Shown here: piece by piece, positions 44,431 to 53,951 of the stretch
Position numbering within the stretch: position 1 is the stretch's first letter
Layout: each line of letters opens with the position of its first letter
NCBI RefSeq assembly: GCF_000016645.1
Contig: NC_009441.1
Coordinates: 3,100,001-3,164,000, forward strand
Length of the DNA stretch: 64,000 nt
Direction: 5' to 3'
Source of the DNA: Flavobacterium johnsoniae UW101
GTDB taxonomy: Bacteria > Bacteroidota > Bacteroidia > Flavobacteriales > Flavobacteriaceae
Program-made: the position numbers and the translations under genes
Notes under the pieces: model-generated
Seen by the model: the letters and a program-made list of their open reading frames with translations, nothing else
What the model was told of the DNA's origin: nothing
Database searches by the model: none

Positions 44431-44457
44431 ATTTTGTACCTTAATTAGTAAAAGTGT

Positions 44458-44497
44458 AAAAAAGGCGGTTTAGGTAATTCCAATACCGCCTTTTTTT
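44458..44497. terminator. Intrinsic terminator after GH65 remnant
   Basis: AAGGCGGT and ACCGCCTT, 15-base loop, A and T tracts on both sides. Confidence 0.85.
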
Positions 44498-44858
44498 GGT
44501 AGATTAGTTAAAGTTTTTGTACTTAAATGGTATTATAGAATATTTTCTAAATTTTATTAAAATAGAGATAATTACTTTGCTGTAGTTCCAAAAAGGGCAT
44601 TCAGGTAGGTGAGAAGGAAGCTAAAATTATATTAAAATTACTATATTTAGTATTAAAAAAATACGATAAAGCAGTAGAGAAAAATATCTATATCCTTAGC
44701 GGGATTTCGAACCATGCTCATGCTTCGATTAAATCTCTAATAGCAACACTTTAAGCCTGTTTATTTCAAACAGGCTAAGAATTTCTTGTGAAAAAATCGA
44801 ACCAAAAATATTAAGCTGCAAAGACTTGAAAAATCTATATGTTTGTGCATAAAAAAAG

Positions 44859-45017
44859 AGACAACTATTTGCTAGTACTTTTGTGAATGATCTAGGAGTG
44901 AAAGGGGTAGGAGAAATCGGTATTGTCGGGATGCCTCCCGCCATTTCAAATGCTGTATTTCACGCTACAGTAAGACGCATCAACGAATTGCCAATCCACT
45001 TTGACAAGCTCCTATAA
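44859..45017 (+). pseudogene. C-terminal remnant of a xanthine dehydrogenase molybdenum subunit
   Basis: The frame reading STFVNDLGVKGVGEIGIVG then MPPAISNAVFHATVRRINEL to a TAA at 45015 matches the C-terminus of molybdopterin-binding xanthine/aldehyde dehydrogenase subunits (GxKGxGEIGIVG). Everything upstream is gone. The 680-bp gap 44431-45110 also holds a hairpin (AGCCTGTTT/AAACAGGCT, 44752-44775) and a 50-60-codon open frame ending at 44754 that I cannot identify. Confidence 0.6.
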
Positions 45018-45110
45018 AAATAGAATTAAGATTTAAATAAAAGAAAAAACCTCTGGAGCCTCAACTGCAGAGGGTTTTAATATTTTAAAACAATTATTGC
45101 TGCTGTTTTT

Positions 45111-46115
45111 TTACGGATTTCCCTCGCCGCCACTTGAGCCGTAGATCTGTCCGGTAGCAAAACTGGCGTCTTCAGCTGCCAGCTGTACATAAATTGAAGC
45201 CAATTCAGCGGGCTGGCCGGGTCTTCCCAAAGGAGTCTGCGACCCAAAATTCTTAAGTTTTTCCATTGTCGCCCCGCCGCTTACCTGCAGGGCCGTCCAT
45301 ACAGGTCCAGGAGCCACTCCATTGACCCTGATTCCTTTCGGTCCTAACTGTTTTGCCAGAGATTTAATATAGTTTGTGGTGGCTGCTTTGGTCTGGGCAT
45401 AATCGTATAAATCTTCCGTAGGAGCATAAGCCTGTACTGAGCTGGTACCTATAATTGAGGATCCAGGCTTCAAATAGGGAAGCGCCGCTTTTATAATCCA
45501 AAACGGAGCATAGATATTAGTTTTCATTGTCCAGTCAAATTCCTCTGAAGTAATATCCAGAATGGATTCATGTGTCTGCTGTCTTGCGGCATTATTCACT
45601 ACGATGTCAAGGCCTCCGAGCGCTTCAGCCGCCTGATCGACAAGTGATTTGCAGAATTCCTCGTCGCGCAGATCTCCCGGAATGGCTACTGCCTTTCTTC
45701 CTGCAGCTTTTATCAGCTGGATGACTTCCTGTGCGTCTTGTTCTTCAGTCGGGTAGTAATTTATGGCAACATCTGCGCCTTCTCTTGCGTAGGCAATAGC
45801 TGCAGCCCTTCCCATACCGGAATCCCCTCCGGTTATAAGTGCTTTGCGATTCTTCAGACGGCCGGCTCCTTTGTAGCTCTTCTCTCCATGATCAGGCTTA
45901 GGATCCATTCTGCTGACAAGACCGGGCCATGGCTGTGTCTGTTCTTTAAAGGGAGGTGCCGCATATTTAGTAGTGGGATTTTGTATTTCTGCCGAGCGGC
46001 TGATATTCTCATTTCCCAGATCGGTTCTATTTTTATCATTTAACGCTGTTTCTCCAAGTGGTGATTCTACACCAGTCTTTTCGGCGTTTTGGGCTGTATT
46101 ATTTTTATTTTCCAT
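45111..46115 (-). CDS. SDR oxidoreductase, general-stress type
   Basis: 334 aa. A 90-residue polar N-terminal extension precedes a classical SDR domain: GGDSGMGRAAAIAYAREGA (NAD(P)-binding), NNAA, catalytic Ser in IIGTSS and Y-x-x-x-K in YDYAQTKAAT. The C-terminal FATGQIYGSSGGEGNP block is typical of the GSP39/YhdF/YghA group. Such enzymes are stress-induced; the substrate is unknown. It is one of a same-strand set (45.1-52.3 kb). Confidence 0.9.
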   Translation of the reverse strand: MENKNNTAQNAEKTGVESPLGETALNDKNRTDLGNENISRSAEIQNPTTKYAAPPFKEQTQPWPGLVSRMDPKPDHGEKSYKGAGRLKNRKALITGGDSGMGRAAAIAYAREGADVAINYYPTEEQDAQEVIQLIKAAGRKAVAIPGDLRDEEFCKSLVDQAAEALGGLDIVVNNAARQQTHESILDITSEEFDWTMKTNIYAPFWIIKAALPYLKPGSSIIGTSSVQAYAPTEDLYDYAQTKAATTNYIKSLAKQLGPKGIRVNGVAPGPVWTALQVSGGATMEKLKNFGSQTPLGRPGQPAELASIYVQLAAEDASFATGQIYGSSGGEGNP

Positions 46116-46253
46116 AATAATTTAATTTATGAGGTTAAAAAATCTATTCTATCACATTGATTATTAATCAAATTTCAACAGAGAAGTAATTGCTCTTTTT
46201 TCATTTTTATATCAATTTATTGCATGATCTGCTTTGTAAGCTGTTTTAGTTTT

Positions 46254-46700
46254 TTATAAAAATAATCGGTATACCAAAAAAGCGGTGACTCCAAAGATTA
46301 CATGAACTGCAAACAGCTGGGCGTAGTAGCCCTTGTAATCGATATTTGGTTTCTGGTGAACTATCTTAAATAAAACAATCCATCCTATTATTCCAAGCAT
46401 GCCGCTTGCTGCTCCCAGCATAATACTGGATAAAATTGTTGCATCAAGGATTTTATGCGACCATAAAAGATGGTATGCAGTGACAAAAGCTAAACCAATG
46501 ACATAATGTAAAACCCAGCCCAGCATATTTTTAGCATCAGAACTTATATTCAAGTGCAGCTGCTTGAGAATGTAAGCCAGTAAAATTGGTTCCTTGTATA
46601 TTTCCCTTGCAGCTGCAGAGACTGCATAACTGCATAATGTCATAACTGTTGTAGCTGCGGCAGAAGATAACAAGACCTGTAATATACTGTGAGAATCCAT
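46254..46700 (-). CDS. Four-helix membrane protein, unknown function
   Basis: 148 aa with four hydrophobic segments (about 8-30, 58-78, 88-112, 128-147). LGWVLHYVIGLAFVTAYHLL and GIIGWIVLFKI are the most distinctive. It is 12 bp downstream of the FAD/Rieske gene, so cotranscribed. It may be a small redox-partner or quinone-linked membrane protein, but this is inference. Confidence 0.7.
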   Translation of the reverse strand: MDSHSILQVLLSSAAATTVMTLCSYAVSAAAREIYKEPILLAYILKQLHLNISSDAKNMLGWVLHYVIGLAFVTAYHLLWSHKILDATILSSIMLGAASGMLGIIGWIVLFKIVHQKPNIDYKGYYAQLFAVHVIFGVTAFLVYRLFL

Positions 46701-46712
46701 AGTTTTTATTTG

Positions 46713-48293
46713 TTATTTTACTGTGATTGGTTTTAAATTCTTATCTGCAGGCCCGTTCATTACAGTTCCGTCCGTGGCAAATCTGGATCCATGGCAGGGA
46801 CAATCAAAAGATTTCTCGTCGCTGTTCCACTGCACTATGCAGCCCAGATGGGGACAAACTGCTGAAAATGCTTTAAGGGTCTTGTCATAATCACGGTAGA
46901 CCGCAACTTTTTTTAATCCCGAAGAGATAATACCGCCTTCACCCGGCTTGAGATCAGCTGTACTTTTTAAGTCTGATGAGGATATCCAGTCCAGATATTG
47001 TGAAGCCATATTTGCAGCTTCTTTTGTAAAATCATAAGCCGTTTTCACAGTAATTCTGGAAGGGCTGTAAAGATCTTCATATTTATTTTTAATCCCTAAA
47101 ATGGCATCGCTGATTATTGCTGCGCCAATGGTTGCATGCGTCATACCATTTCCTGAGTCACCTGTAATGATATAAATATTTTCATCTCCGGGATTCCTGC
47201 CCATAAAGCCCAGTGAGTCCACAGGTTCCATTACCTGGCCTGACCATTTATAGGTAATCTCGTCTAGCACTGGGAAATAGCTTCGTGTCCACTGTTCGAG
47301 CTTTTCATACCTTTCAGATTCGCTGATTCCTTCTTCATCAGACTGGCCTGTTTTATGATCCTCACCTCCAGATATAAGGAGATCGTGCGTATCGTCAAAG
47401 CTTTCAACCCTTACATAATGGTACGGCTGGGCAGTCCACTTAGAAGCGGCATCCCCCGTATCCCACCAAAGTGAGTACGGCAGCTTTCCTTTCGGTATCT
47501 TTCCCGCGATAACGTAAGTTCTGTAGGCTGCCTGTTTGGTATGCATGGTAAACAGGTCATTTACCGGGCTGTTGGTTGCCACAACAACTGTTTCCGCACT
47601 AAAGATGTAATTATTGACTAACGCTCCTTCTTGTGATATTTTTTCAGCGCGCGCTTCGGTATAAATCACGCCTCCCAGCGACTGTACAGCTCGGGCCAGT
47701 CCATCCAGATACTGCAGAATATGAAACTGTGCCTGATTGTAAAAAGCTAGACAGGGTGTAGTATCACCGTCTGCTATACCAGGTGTCCTGTTTAAGATGC
47801 CTGTATTGAGACCTGCATTCTGAGTGGCTTTAAATTCTTTCTGAAGGTTTTTCTCGTCATCGCTTGGATGAAGAAAAAGATATCCGTTTACCCTTTTAAA
47901 AGAGCAGTCGATATTTAAGTCTTTGATATTTTTTTCAATTTGGGATATGGCCGCCGTATGGCTTTCTGCTGCCAGTTTTGCTCCATCCTTTCCAAAAGTA
48001 TCCTGCAGAAAATAGTATCGGTCGTCCAGTGCACTGGTCAGGTGTGCAGTAGTGCGGCCGGATTCCCCGCTGCCTATGAAACCGTCTTCTACCAAAACTA
48101 CTTTTTTCCCTGCCTTGACAAGATTATAAGCTGTTGTAAGGCCGGCTATGCCGCCTCCAATGATCAAAACCTCAGTTTCTATATTCCTGATGGGTTTTTC
48201 AAAAGAAGTGTTGGGCGCAGTATCGATCCAGTACGATACATTTTCTCCAGAAGTAATAGTTCCGTCATTTAAATTTTCATCCGCATTTTTCAT
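46713..48293 (-). CDS. FAD-dependent oxidoreductase with C-terminal Rieske domain
   Basis: 526 aa. A DAO-type FAD domain starts near residue 40 (VLIIGGGIAGLTTAYNLVKA) with ESGRTTAHLTSALDDRYYF and a late FAD motif IITGDSGNGMTHATIGAAI. The last 100 residues are a Rieske [2Fe-2S] centre: CPHLGC and CPCHGSRF supply the Cys/His ligands. It is likely a cytoplasmic oxidase or dehydrogenase linking an organic substrate to one-electron transfer. It is in an operon with the membrane protein. Confidence 0.92.
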   Translation of the reverse strand: MKNADENLNDGTITSGENVSYWIDTAPNTSFEKPIRNIETEVLIIGGGIAGLTTAYNLVKAGKKVVLVEDGFIGSGESGRTTAHLTSALDDRYYFLQDTFGKDGAKLAAESHTAAISQIEKNIKDLNIDCSFKRVNGYLFLHPSDDEKNLQKEFKATQNAGLNTGILNRTPGIADGDTTPCLAFYNQAQFHILQYLDGLARAVQSLGGVIYTEARAEKISQEGALVNNYIFSAETVVVATNSPVNDLFTMHTKQAAYRTYVIAGKIPKGKLPYSLWWDTGDAASKWTAQPYHYVRVESFDDTHDLLISGGEDHKTGQSDEEGISESERYEKLEQWTRSYFPVLDEITYKWSGQVMEPVDSLGFMGRNPGDENIYIITGDSGNGMTHATIGAAIISDAILGIKNKYEDLYSPSRITVKTAYDFTKEAANMASQYLDWISSSDLKSTADLKPGEGGIISSGLKKVAVYRDYDKTLKAFSAVCPHLGCIVQWNSDEKSFDCPCHGSRFATDGTVMNGPADKNLKPITVK

Positions 48294-48511
48294 ATTCTAT
48301 TTCTTAAAAGTTAAAGGTGAACTTTATGCTTCAAAATTAAAAAAGCATTAACGTTCTGTCTTACAGACTGCAATTCGAACTTTACAACATTGCCAGTTTG
48401 ACCTGCTGGAGATAGCGCTGTTGCCGTGCTGTTTTTTCATTTTATTAAATAAGGCCTTAGAAATAAGTATAATTATTTCCAAGACCTTTAAGTAGTAGAG
48501 ATTATAAACGG

Positions 48512-49081
48512 TTACTCTGCCGCTGTACTATTTATAGCATTCAGTGCCACATCGTTTAAAAGGCAGTCTGCTTCTTTTTCTTCAGCCAGCGTCTGAATCA
48601 ATAATTTTGCGGCATCATTTTCCCCAAGGGTTTTGGCAAAAGCGGCCAAAGTTCCGTATGTGGCAATTTCATAATGCTCAATTTTTTGTGAAGCTGCAAT
48701 AATTCCGGCATCGCGAACTGCTCCAGGTTCCGTTTCTTCCAAAATGCTGTCGCCTTCCTTGAGCAGTCCGGCCATCGCCTCGCATTTTTTTCCTTCAGCT
48801 TTTTCGCCCAGAAAATCAAAAACCTTTTCCAGTCTTGCTACCTGATTTTGGGTTACAGCGTGGTGTTCTTTTATAGCCGAAACCAGTGCTGGGTCAGTTG
48901 CATTGGCCTGCATTTTAGGCAGAGCCGTTACCAATGCGTTTTCAGCCCAGTAGATGTCTTTCAGACTGTCAATAAATAATTCCTTCAATTCCGAGGCGGC
49001 TCCCGTTTTCGGCTGGACAACAGCATTTTTTACGTTTTTTTCAGCCGTATCTTTAGTATTTTTTGTTTCTGTATTTTTCAT
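48512..49081 (-). CDS. DUF892 (YciE-type) ferritin-like protein
   Basis: 189 aa. After a short Lys/Thr-rich tail, the domain reads LKELFIDSLKDIYWAENALV, EHHAVTQNQVARLEKVFDFL, IIAASQKIEHYEIATYGTLA and LAEEKEADCLLNDVAL. The ferritin-like Glu/His residues (E in YWAEN, E-H-H, IEHYE, EEKE) can hold a di-iron site. It is a stress protein of uncertain enzymology. A close paralogue lies at 61611-62264. Confidence 0.9.
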   Translation of the reverse strand: MKNTETKNTKDTAEKNVKNAVVQPKTGAASELKELFIDSLKDIYWAENALVTALPKMQANATDPALVSAIKEHHAVTQNQVARLEKVFDFLGEKAEGKKCEAMAGLLKEGDSILEETEPGAVRDAGIIAASQKIEHYEIATYGTLAAFAKTLGENDAAKLLIQTLAEEKEADCLLNDVALNAINSTAAE

Positions 49082-49098
49082 GATTTATATTTTTAGTA

Positions 49099-49470
49099 TT
49101 AGTTGTAAAGGTTAGGTTCGCGCTCCCAGAATCTGTGTTTTCCCATTGCTGCGATAAAGTCTGCTGCAAATTTTTCAGTTCCTGCTTCTTTGGCAATCAC
49201 AATACCTTTGTCTTCGTTAGTTATTTTGGATGCAAAGGATGCGGCGCTCAGCACAGCCTCAGCTCTGCCGTCGGCTCCGATTACCTTGCAGTGCTTGTAA
49301 GCATCGTTCAAAAATTCGTTTACCTCATCACTGTCCGCCAGTACGCTGAGTCCAAGACCGTCAGGAATGTAAACAGCATCAAATAGAACAGAGGCAGCGG
49401 TCAGAAAACTAAAATCTGCATGAATTTCCCCGTCAGTATCCGTAATCACAGTTTTGAAAGGAGGACTGCC
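49099..49470 (-). pseudogene. C-terminal fragment of a large-subunit catalase
   Basis: About 120 aa (the best start within it is GTG at 49449) matching only the flavodoxin/GATase-like C-terminal domain of KatE/HPII catalases: FSFLTAASVLFDAVYIPDG, EFLNDAYKHCKVIGADG and the final MGKHRFWEREPN. The heme-binding catalase core is absent; the frame runs straight into the end of the upstream gene. It has no catalase activity. It could be expressed as a lone domain because it keeps its frame. Confidence 0.7.
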
Positions 49471-49472
49471 GA

Positions 49473-50432
49473 TTAAAATTCTATCTCTGCACCTTCTGCT
49501 ACAAGACGAAACAACGGTTCGAATTTTCTTAACTGGTGATCCAGATTCTCTTCCAGAGCTACGGGACCTATGCTTCCCTGGAGGCAGTATAATTTTTCCT
49601 GATCGGTAACCATAAACTGCATCATGCGCACTTTCATTTTATTTACCGCAATATCAAGTGTTTCTTCTACCTCAACCATTATTCCGGGAATGTCGTCTAT
49701 TGTTACTTCTTCTATTCTTATCAATCGCGCAGTCGGAGGAATCATTTCAGAAACAGACTTTTCATTAAGATGCAGATTACGGTCTTCTTTGGCAAGCTTA
49801 TGAATTACCATCATGATTTTTTCGTTTCCCTTCCCGTCAAAGCTTGTAAACTGCTGGACCGTTGCGGGCATTTCACCTTCCTGAGCGATCCAGCTTTTAG
49901 GTACGGGAAAGGTTACTATCGATTCATCTGCTTTTGGATGGCCCTGGGTTGTGAAGTTTTTGATGTGGCCGTCGATTATTTCCTGATGGGGAACATCCTG
50001 ATAGGCGAAAGAAATGATGCCTTTGGGAATATTGGCATGTTCATCCATATCTATCTTGTCCCTGACCGACTCCAAAAAATCGATGGCATGTTCTTTCTTT
50101 TGGATTGGCTCCTTCAGCTGATCCTCGGCCAGCAGCCTTATGTTTTTTTTAAGGATGGAGAATTGATCTTCTTTTAGTTCATTCCTGAGATACTGCTCTA
50201 TATTTTTTTCTGCCCGTCCATATATTGCCTGAGCTTTTTTCTCCAAAGATCTTACCTCTTGGGCAACCACAGGGAACTGCGCAGCCACTTTTGCAAGGGA
50301 AGCTTTCTGTCCTTGAATAAATGCATATGTTTCAATAGCCAGCTGTACCTTAGGTGTATATCGCTGATTCTGCGGATAACATAGGCCGGAAGCTGCAAAA
50401 CAAAATATAAGCAATAGCGTTTTCATTGGCAA
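49473..50432 (-). CDS. Secreted protein of unknown function
   Basis: 319 aa (an alternative start at MKTLLL, 50426) with signal peptide LLLIFCFAASGLC. The mature N-terminal half is helical and Gln/Lys-rich (QPVVAQ-type segments, AEKNIEQYLRNEL). The C-terminal half (IVTFPVPKSWIAQEGEMPAT, FTSFDGKGNEKIMMVIHKLA, IPGIMVEVEETL) resembles DUF1795/PsbP-like folds found in lipoproteins. It is probably periplasmic. Function is unknown. The C-terminus abuts the catalase fragment, so it may itself be altered. Confidence 0.7.
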   Translation of the reverse strand: MPMKTLLLIFCFAASGLCYPQNQRYTPKVQLAIETYAFIQGQKASLAKVAAQFPVVAQEVRSLEKKAQAIYGRAEKNIEQYLRNELKEDQFSILKKNIRLLAEDQLKEPIQKKEHAIDFLESVRDKIDMDEHANIPKGIISFAYQDVPHQEIIDGHIKNFTTQGHPKADESIVTFPVPKSWIAQEGEMPATVQQFTSFDGKGNEKIMMVIHKLAKEDRNLHLNEKSVSEMIPPTARLIRIEEVTIDDIPGIMVEVEETLDIAVNKMKVRMMQFMVTDQEKLYCLQGSIGPVALEENLDHQLRKFEPLFRLVAEGAEIEF

Positions 50433-50763
50433 GATCTACAAATTAAGCTAATTATTGATTGAGGCCGGTCAAAATAATCTCCATGCAAAACTTAAAAAAA
50501 CATTATAGTAAGACCCACTTTATAAGTTCATATCAATTTGTAAAAATATAATGTGAAGCGATGTTTGCTTCATATAATTCAAAATTTTTCTTATATAATT
50601 TTCATTTAAAAAGCATGATATGATATTTTTATGCGATTCACCGACGGTAAGTGTTCAGTTGAAATAGCATAACCACAAAAGCTGAAAATAAGACGCGTTA
50701 AATGAATTATGGAAGTAAGTCGCCGCTCTGAATTGAATGGGCAAAACATAAGTTATTGAATAT
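50433..50763. other. Intergenic region, no gene seen
   Basis: AT-rich 330 bp between the secreted protein and the corA remnant. No ORF, hairpin or clear promoter was found. Confidence 0.4.
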
Positions 50764-51665
50764 TTACAGCCACTTTTTTCTTTTGAACCAGAAGAAAATC
50801 AATACAGATACGACAAACATAGCTATTATGGTCAGGGGGTAGCCTAAAGGAGATTCGAGCTCGGGCATGAATTTGAAATTCATCCCATAAATGCCGACAA
50901 TAAAAGTAAGAGGCATAAAGAACACTGAAAATACCGTCAGCAGCTTCATTACATCATTAGTTTTTCTGGCAGAAAGAGAAAGATAGATATTAAGAAGATT
51001 ATTGGCGTCTTCCTGCACCTGGTCATAGAGCAGTACCAGTTTGGTATGCAGATCCCTAACATCCTGGTGGAGCGGACGTTCTTCGGTATCGGCTTTGATG
51101 GAGTTTACCACTTCATTGCTCAGCAGCAATAATTTTTTATATAGGCCGGCCCTCTTTTTCAGATAGTAGATATCTTCGATCATATCATCGGGTATATTTT
51201 TTTTCAAAAACAATGTAGATTCGTAAGAATCGATATCGGCAGAAAGTTTATGGCGGGCTCCTCAAAAGAACGCAGCGCATCGCCAACAATATGGATCGCG
51301 ATGCCTGATGCAGATTTTATTTTTCCCTTATTGACAAGATTGTCCATAATACTCTGGATCATGGGCTGTGCACAGCGATGTATGGTGATGATAAACTTAT
51401 CGGTAAAGAAAACGGCAATTTTACTGCTCAGGCTTTGTATGGTAGGCAGTTTCTGGCTCTCGTCATGAAGCAGCCTGATGATTAAAAAATGGGTGTCATT
51501 ATGCTCTTCATATTTTGGAAGATGGTCCGGGTCAAGGGAATCAAGCAGGGTATAGGAATTCAGACTGTATCTGCTGCTGACCGTTTCTATATCTTCATCG
51601 GATGGATCATATATATCGATCCAGGTAATATCGGTGCCTTTTATCTGGCAGGTGCTCAGTGCCAT
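50764..51665 (-). pseudogene. corA: Frameshifted CorA Mg2+/Co2+ transporter
   Basis: The frame from ATG 51665 (MALSTCQIKGTDITWIDIYD) encodes the cytoplasmic domain up to ALRSFEEPAIN, then shifts. A second frame continues KLSADIDSYESTLFLKKNIP to the two membrane helices, the YGMNF pore motif and the C-terminal WFKRKKWL. Loss of one A near 51247 (GCCATAAACTTT instead of GCCATAAAACTTT) explains the shift. Without it the protein would be about 300 aa, normal for CorA. It is a recent frameshift or sequencing error. Confidence 0.85.
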
Positions 51666-51681
51666 TGTCCTTTGGTTTATA

Positions 51682-51867
51682 TTATATTGAGATGTCCGGC
51701 GTAAGGCTCGTACGCCAGTATTCCACAATGTTTTTCATCATTATTTTATAGGTCGAAAAATCTTCTTCTTTCTTAAAATAGCCCTGCACATTGCAGTTGT
51801 AGGCTTTGACAACATTTTCCGGATTCCTTGAGGTTGAGAGAAAAATGTAAGGCACACATTTAGTATT
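51682..51867 (-). pseudogene. C-terminal fragment of a response-regulator receiver domain
   Basis: About 60 codons reading CVPYIFLSTSRNPENVVKAY, NVQGYFKKEEDFSTYKIMMK and NIVEYWRTSL, the second half of a CheY-like domain (beta4 Thr/Ser, beta5 Lys). The phosphoacceptor Asp half is missing. It directly abuts the broken dinB in a different frame. Confidence 0.7.
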
Positions 51868-52258
51868 TATTTCGGATGCGCTGCGCCAGCTCGTCGGTCC
51901 ACTTGTAGCTGCCGTAGAATTTGTCCATTCCGGTAATGTCCAGATAGAATTCATCAATAGAGGCCTTTTCCACCACCGGGGCTTTTTCCTGAATAATTTC
52001 TGTAACATCATGGGAGAGCCTTGAATAGAGTTCCATATCGCCTTTCATCACTTTGGCCTGCGGACAAAGCCTGAGCGCCATCTGGATGGGCATTGCCGAG
52101 CGCACCCCGAAACGCCGCGCCTCATAGGAGCAGGAGGCTACAACGCCACGCTCGCCCCCGCCGATAATGAGCGGAATGCCGTTAAGCTCTGAATTGGTAA
52201 GCCTTTCGCAGGAGACGAAAAAGGTGTTCATGTCAATGTGTACAATAGCCCGGTTCAT
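51860..52258 (-). pseudogene. dinB: 5' fragment of DNA polymerase IV
   Basis: 132 codons from ATG 52258 (MNRAIVHIDMNTFFVSCERL). Y-family palm motifs are present: DMNTFFVSCE, GIPLIIGGGERGVVASCSYE, ARRFGVRSAMP and KASIDEFYLDIT (catalytic Asp-Glu). The thumb, little finger and rest (about 250 residues) are gone: the frame ends RIRNKY-stop where the response-regulator fragment starts. A deletion fused the two. It is inactive. Confidence 0.8.
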
Positions 52259-52654
52259 AATCTTTATCATTTTATACCTGTCAAAATTAGTACAGATAAT
52301 AACAATTTTATGAAAACATAATGTTCTAAATAGTAACAAAAAATAGAAGCACTGATTTTACAGGCGGTCTTGATTATGCTGCAGTTTAAGCAGAAAGCCT
52401 TTATTCAGAATTTACAGCAGGGTCTGCAGTTCTTTTTTTTTGCACCGGCGCTGCAGCATATTCGGAACAGGCATTTCAGCCCACATAAATCATCTTTTTT
52501 TTTGCAAGTTTTTTCTTTTAAAAAAAAAAAGAGTTATCTTTACAGCTACCACCAAAAAAATGTAAATCTTCTTTCCAACCTAACCCTAAGTTTATTTTCT
52601 AACCGCTGCGACTTTCAGATCTATCTGTCTGGCCGCACTATAAATTTAAAAGTT
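52259..52654. other. Divergent intergenic region
   Basis: A 395-bp spacer between dinB remnant and the response regulator. TATCTTTA near 52533 is close to the TAnnTTTG -7 box and could drive the response regulator. An open frame running through it from 52370 lacks protein-like composition. Confidence 0.35.
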
Positions 52655-53104
52655 ATGCCGCAAAAGCAGAATTGGGAGAAAATTATTTATCTGGCTGAAG
52701 ATGACGAAGATGACAGACTGCTGTTTGCTGATGCTGTCGAAGAATTAAACCTGCCCATTTTGGTAGTGCAGACGGCAGACGGCTGCGAACTGCTGGAAAC
52801 CCTTGAAAAGGCGACGCATCTTCCTGAAACGATATTTCTGGATATCAATATGCCCCGAAAAAACGGATTTGAATGCCTTAAAGAAATTCGAAACGGCGGC
52901 AGCGATTTCAAAAATATAAAGATTATCATGCTGTCCACCAGCAGCAGTGCGATGCATATCCGGACCGCCTATAATCTCGGGGCGGATTATTATGCCGTAA
53001 AACCGCCTACCTTTATGGAATTGAAAGATCTTTTAATAGGGATTTTGGACAGGGACCTAAAAAGCTTAAGAAAAGAGATGGAAAAAAAACTGCCCGCCTG
53101 CTAA
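52655..53104 (+). CDS. Single-domain response regulator (Rcp/CheY-like)
   Basis: 149 aa from ATG 52655 (MPQKQNWEKIIYLAEDDEDD). Acidic pocket EDDEDD (about 15-20), phosphoacceptor Asp in ETIFLDINMPRKNGFECL, Ser/Thr in IIMLSTSSS and Lys in YYAVKPPTF. It has no output domain; it probably passes phosphate to or from hybrid kinases, as in Rcp1/bacteriophytochrome-type systems common in Bacteroidota. No kinase is nearby. The fragment at 51682 belongs to the same kind of protein. Confidence 0.88.
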   Translation: MPQKQNWEKIIYLAEDDEDDRLLFADAVEELNLPILVVQTADGCELLETLEKATHLPETIFLDINMPRKNGFECLKEIRNGGSDFKNIKIIMLSTSSSAMHIRTAYNLGADYYAVKPPTFMELKDLLIGILDRDLKSLRKEMEKKLPAC

Positions 53105-53175
53105 AGATAAAAATAATGATGAGGATCTGAATGCTTGCGGATCTTTAATCAGACAAGATCTTACAGGACGGGGCT

Positions 53176-53430
53176 TTATTTTTCAGGGACAGTTTCTTTT
53201 TCAGGGCTCCCTTGACTGGGCATGGTGCGTTTGATGTGCAGGTAAAAATCCTTGAGATGCCACCAGGCCGGGCATCTCTCTACAGGACCGTTGAAATTGC
53301 GGATGCCGATGTAGCAGCTCTTCAAAAAAAGCTGCGTATCTGTAATTTTTGCCCAAGGCTTCCATTCCACCTCAAGGGGAGGAGGAAACGCTTCAAAATG
53401 TCTTTTATATCTTCGTAATTCATGCTGCAA
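53176..53430 (-). CDS. Small conserved protein, DUF6965-like
   Basis: 84 aa. The pattern RRYKRHFEAFPPPLEVEWKP, AKITDTQLFLKSCYIGIRNF and AWWHLKDFYLHIKRTM recalls small Flavobacterium proteins annotated DUF6965 (a ~65-aa helical unit with ITDT-F-S). Function unknown. Arg/Lys-rich at both ends. Confidence 0.55.
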   Translation of the reverse strand: MQHELRRYKRHFEAFPPPLEVEWKPWAKITDTQLFLKSCYIGIRNFNGPVERCPAWWHLKDFYLHIKRTMPSQGSPEKETVPEK

Positions 53431-53951
53431 AAATAATCCAAAACCATATATCAGACAAGGCCGGCATTGCTTTTACAGCCCGCCGGGCTTCTGTTTTCGA
53501 TCAGGGTTTTCACTATTCTGGAGCCCAGCTGTTTGCCCGTATTTGACCTGTACTTTTTTGCCAGAATGATTTGGTTTTATATCGTTAAGGCCAAAGCGTG
53601 CTGCCTTTTTTTTTAAAGGACGTATAAATACCATTTGTACGCCGCCAGATCCGGAGAATGATTAAATCAAATTGTCAAAAGAATGGGCTTAAGCCTTAAA
53701 AAGCTGTAATTCTAAAAGGATATGCTGTAAGTGATCTGCCTTAGGTTTTGGTAAATTTGCTATATACTGGTAAAGGTAAACAGCAATTTAATCAGTCAGA
53801 AAAAAAACAGGGGACCGGCGGGGTTCGTCTGAAGGTTCTGTACAATGATTTAGTTAGTTACCGCATATCATTTCAGGCACCCGCCGGCTGCCAGAAAGCT
53901 CCTTTAATTTTGAGGGGCTTTTTTTGTCGGCGGACGTGCGCTGTAAACTTT
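53431..53951. other. Gene-poor stretch
   Basis: About 520 bp. On the minus strand 53465-53585 there are short frames such as KQLGSRIVKTLIENRSP that may be a relic. A weak terminator-like hairpin (AAAGCTCC/GGGGCTTTTTTT) lies at 53898-53930. No supported gene. Confidence 0.3.

Noticed and set aside
52370-52654. N-terminal 95-residue extension of the response regulator
   Set aside because: The extension is a run of Phe/Lys low-complexity sequence and the receiver domain begins right after ATG 52655.
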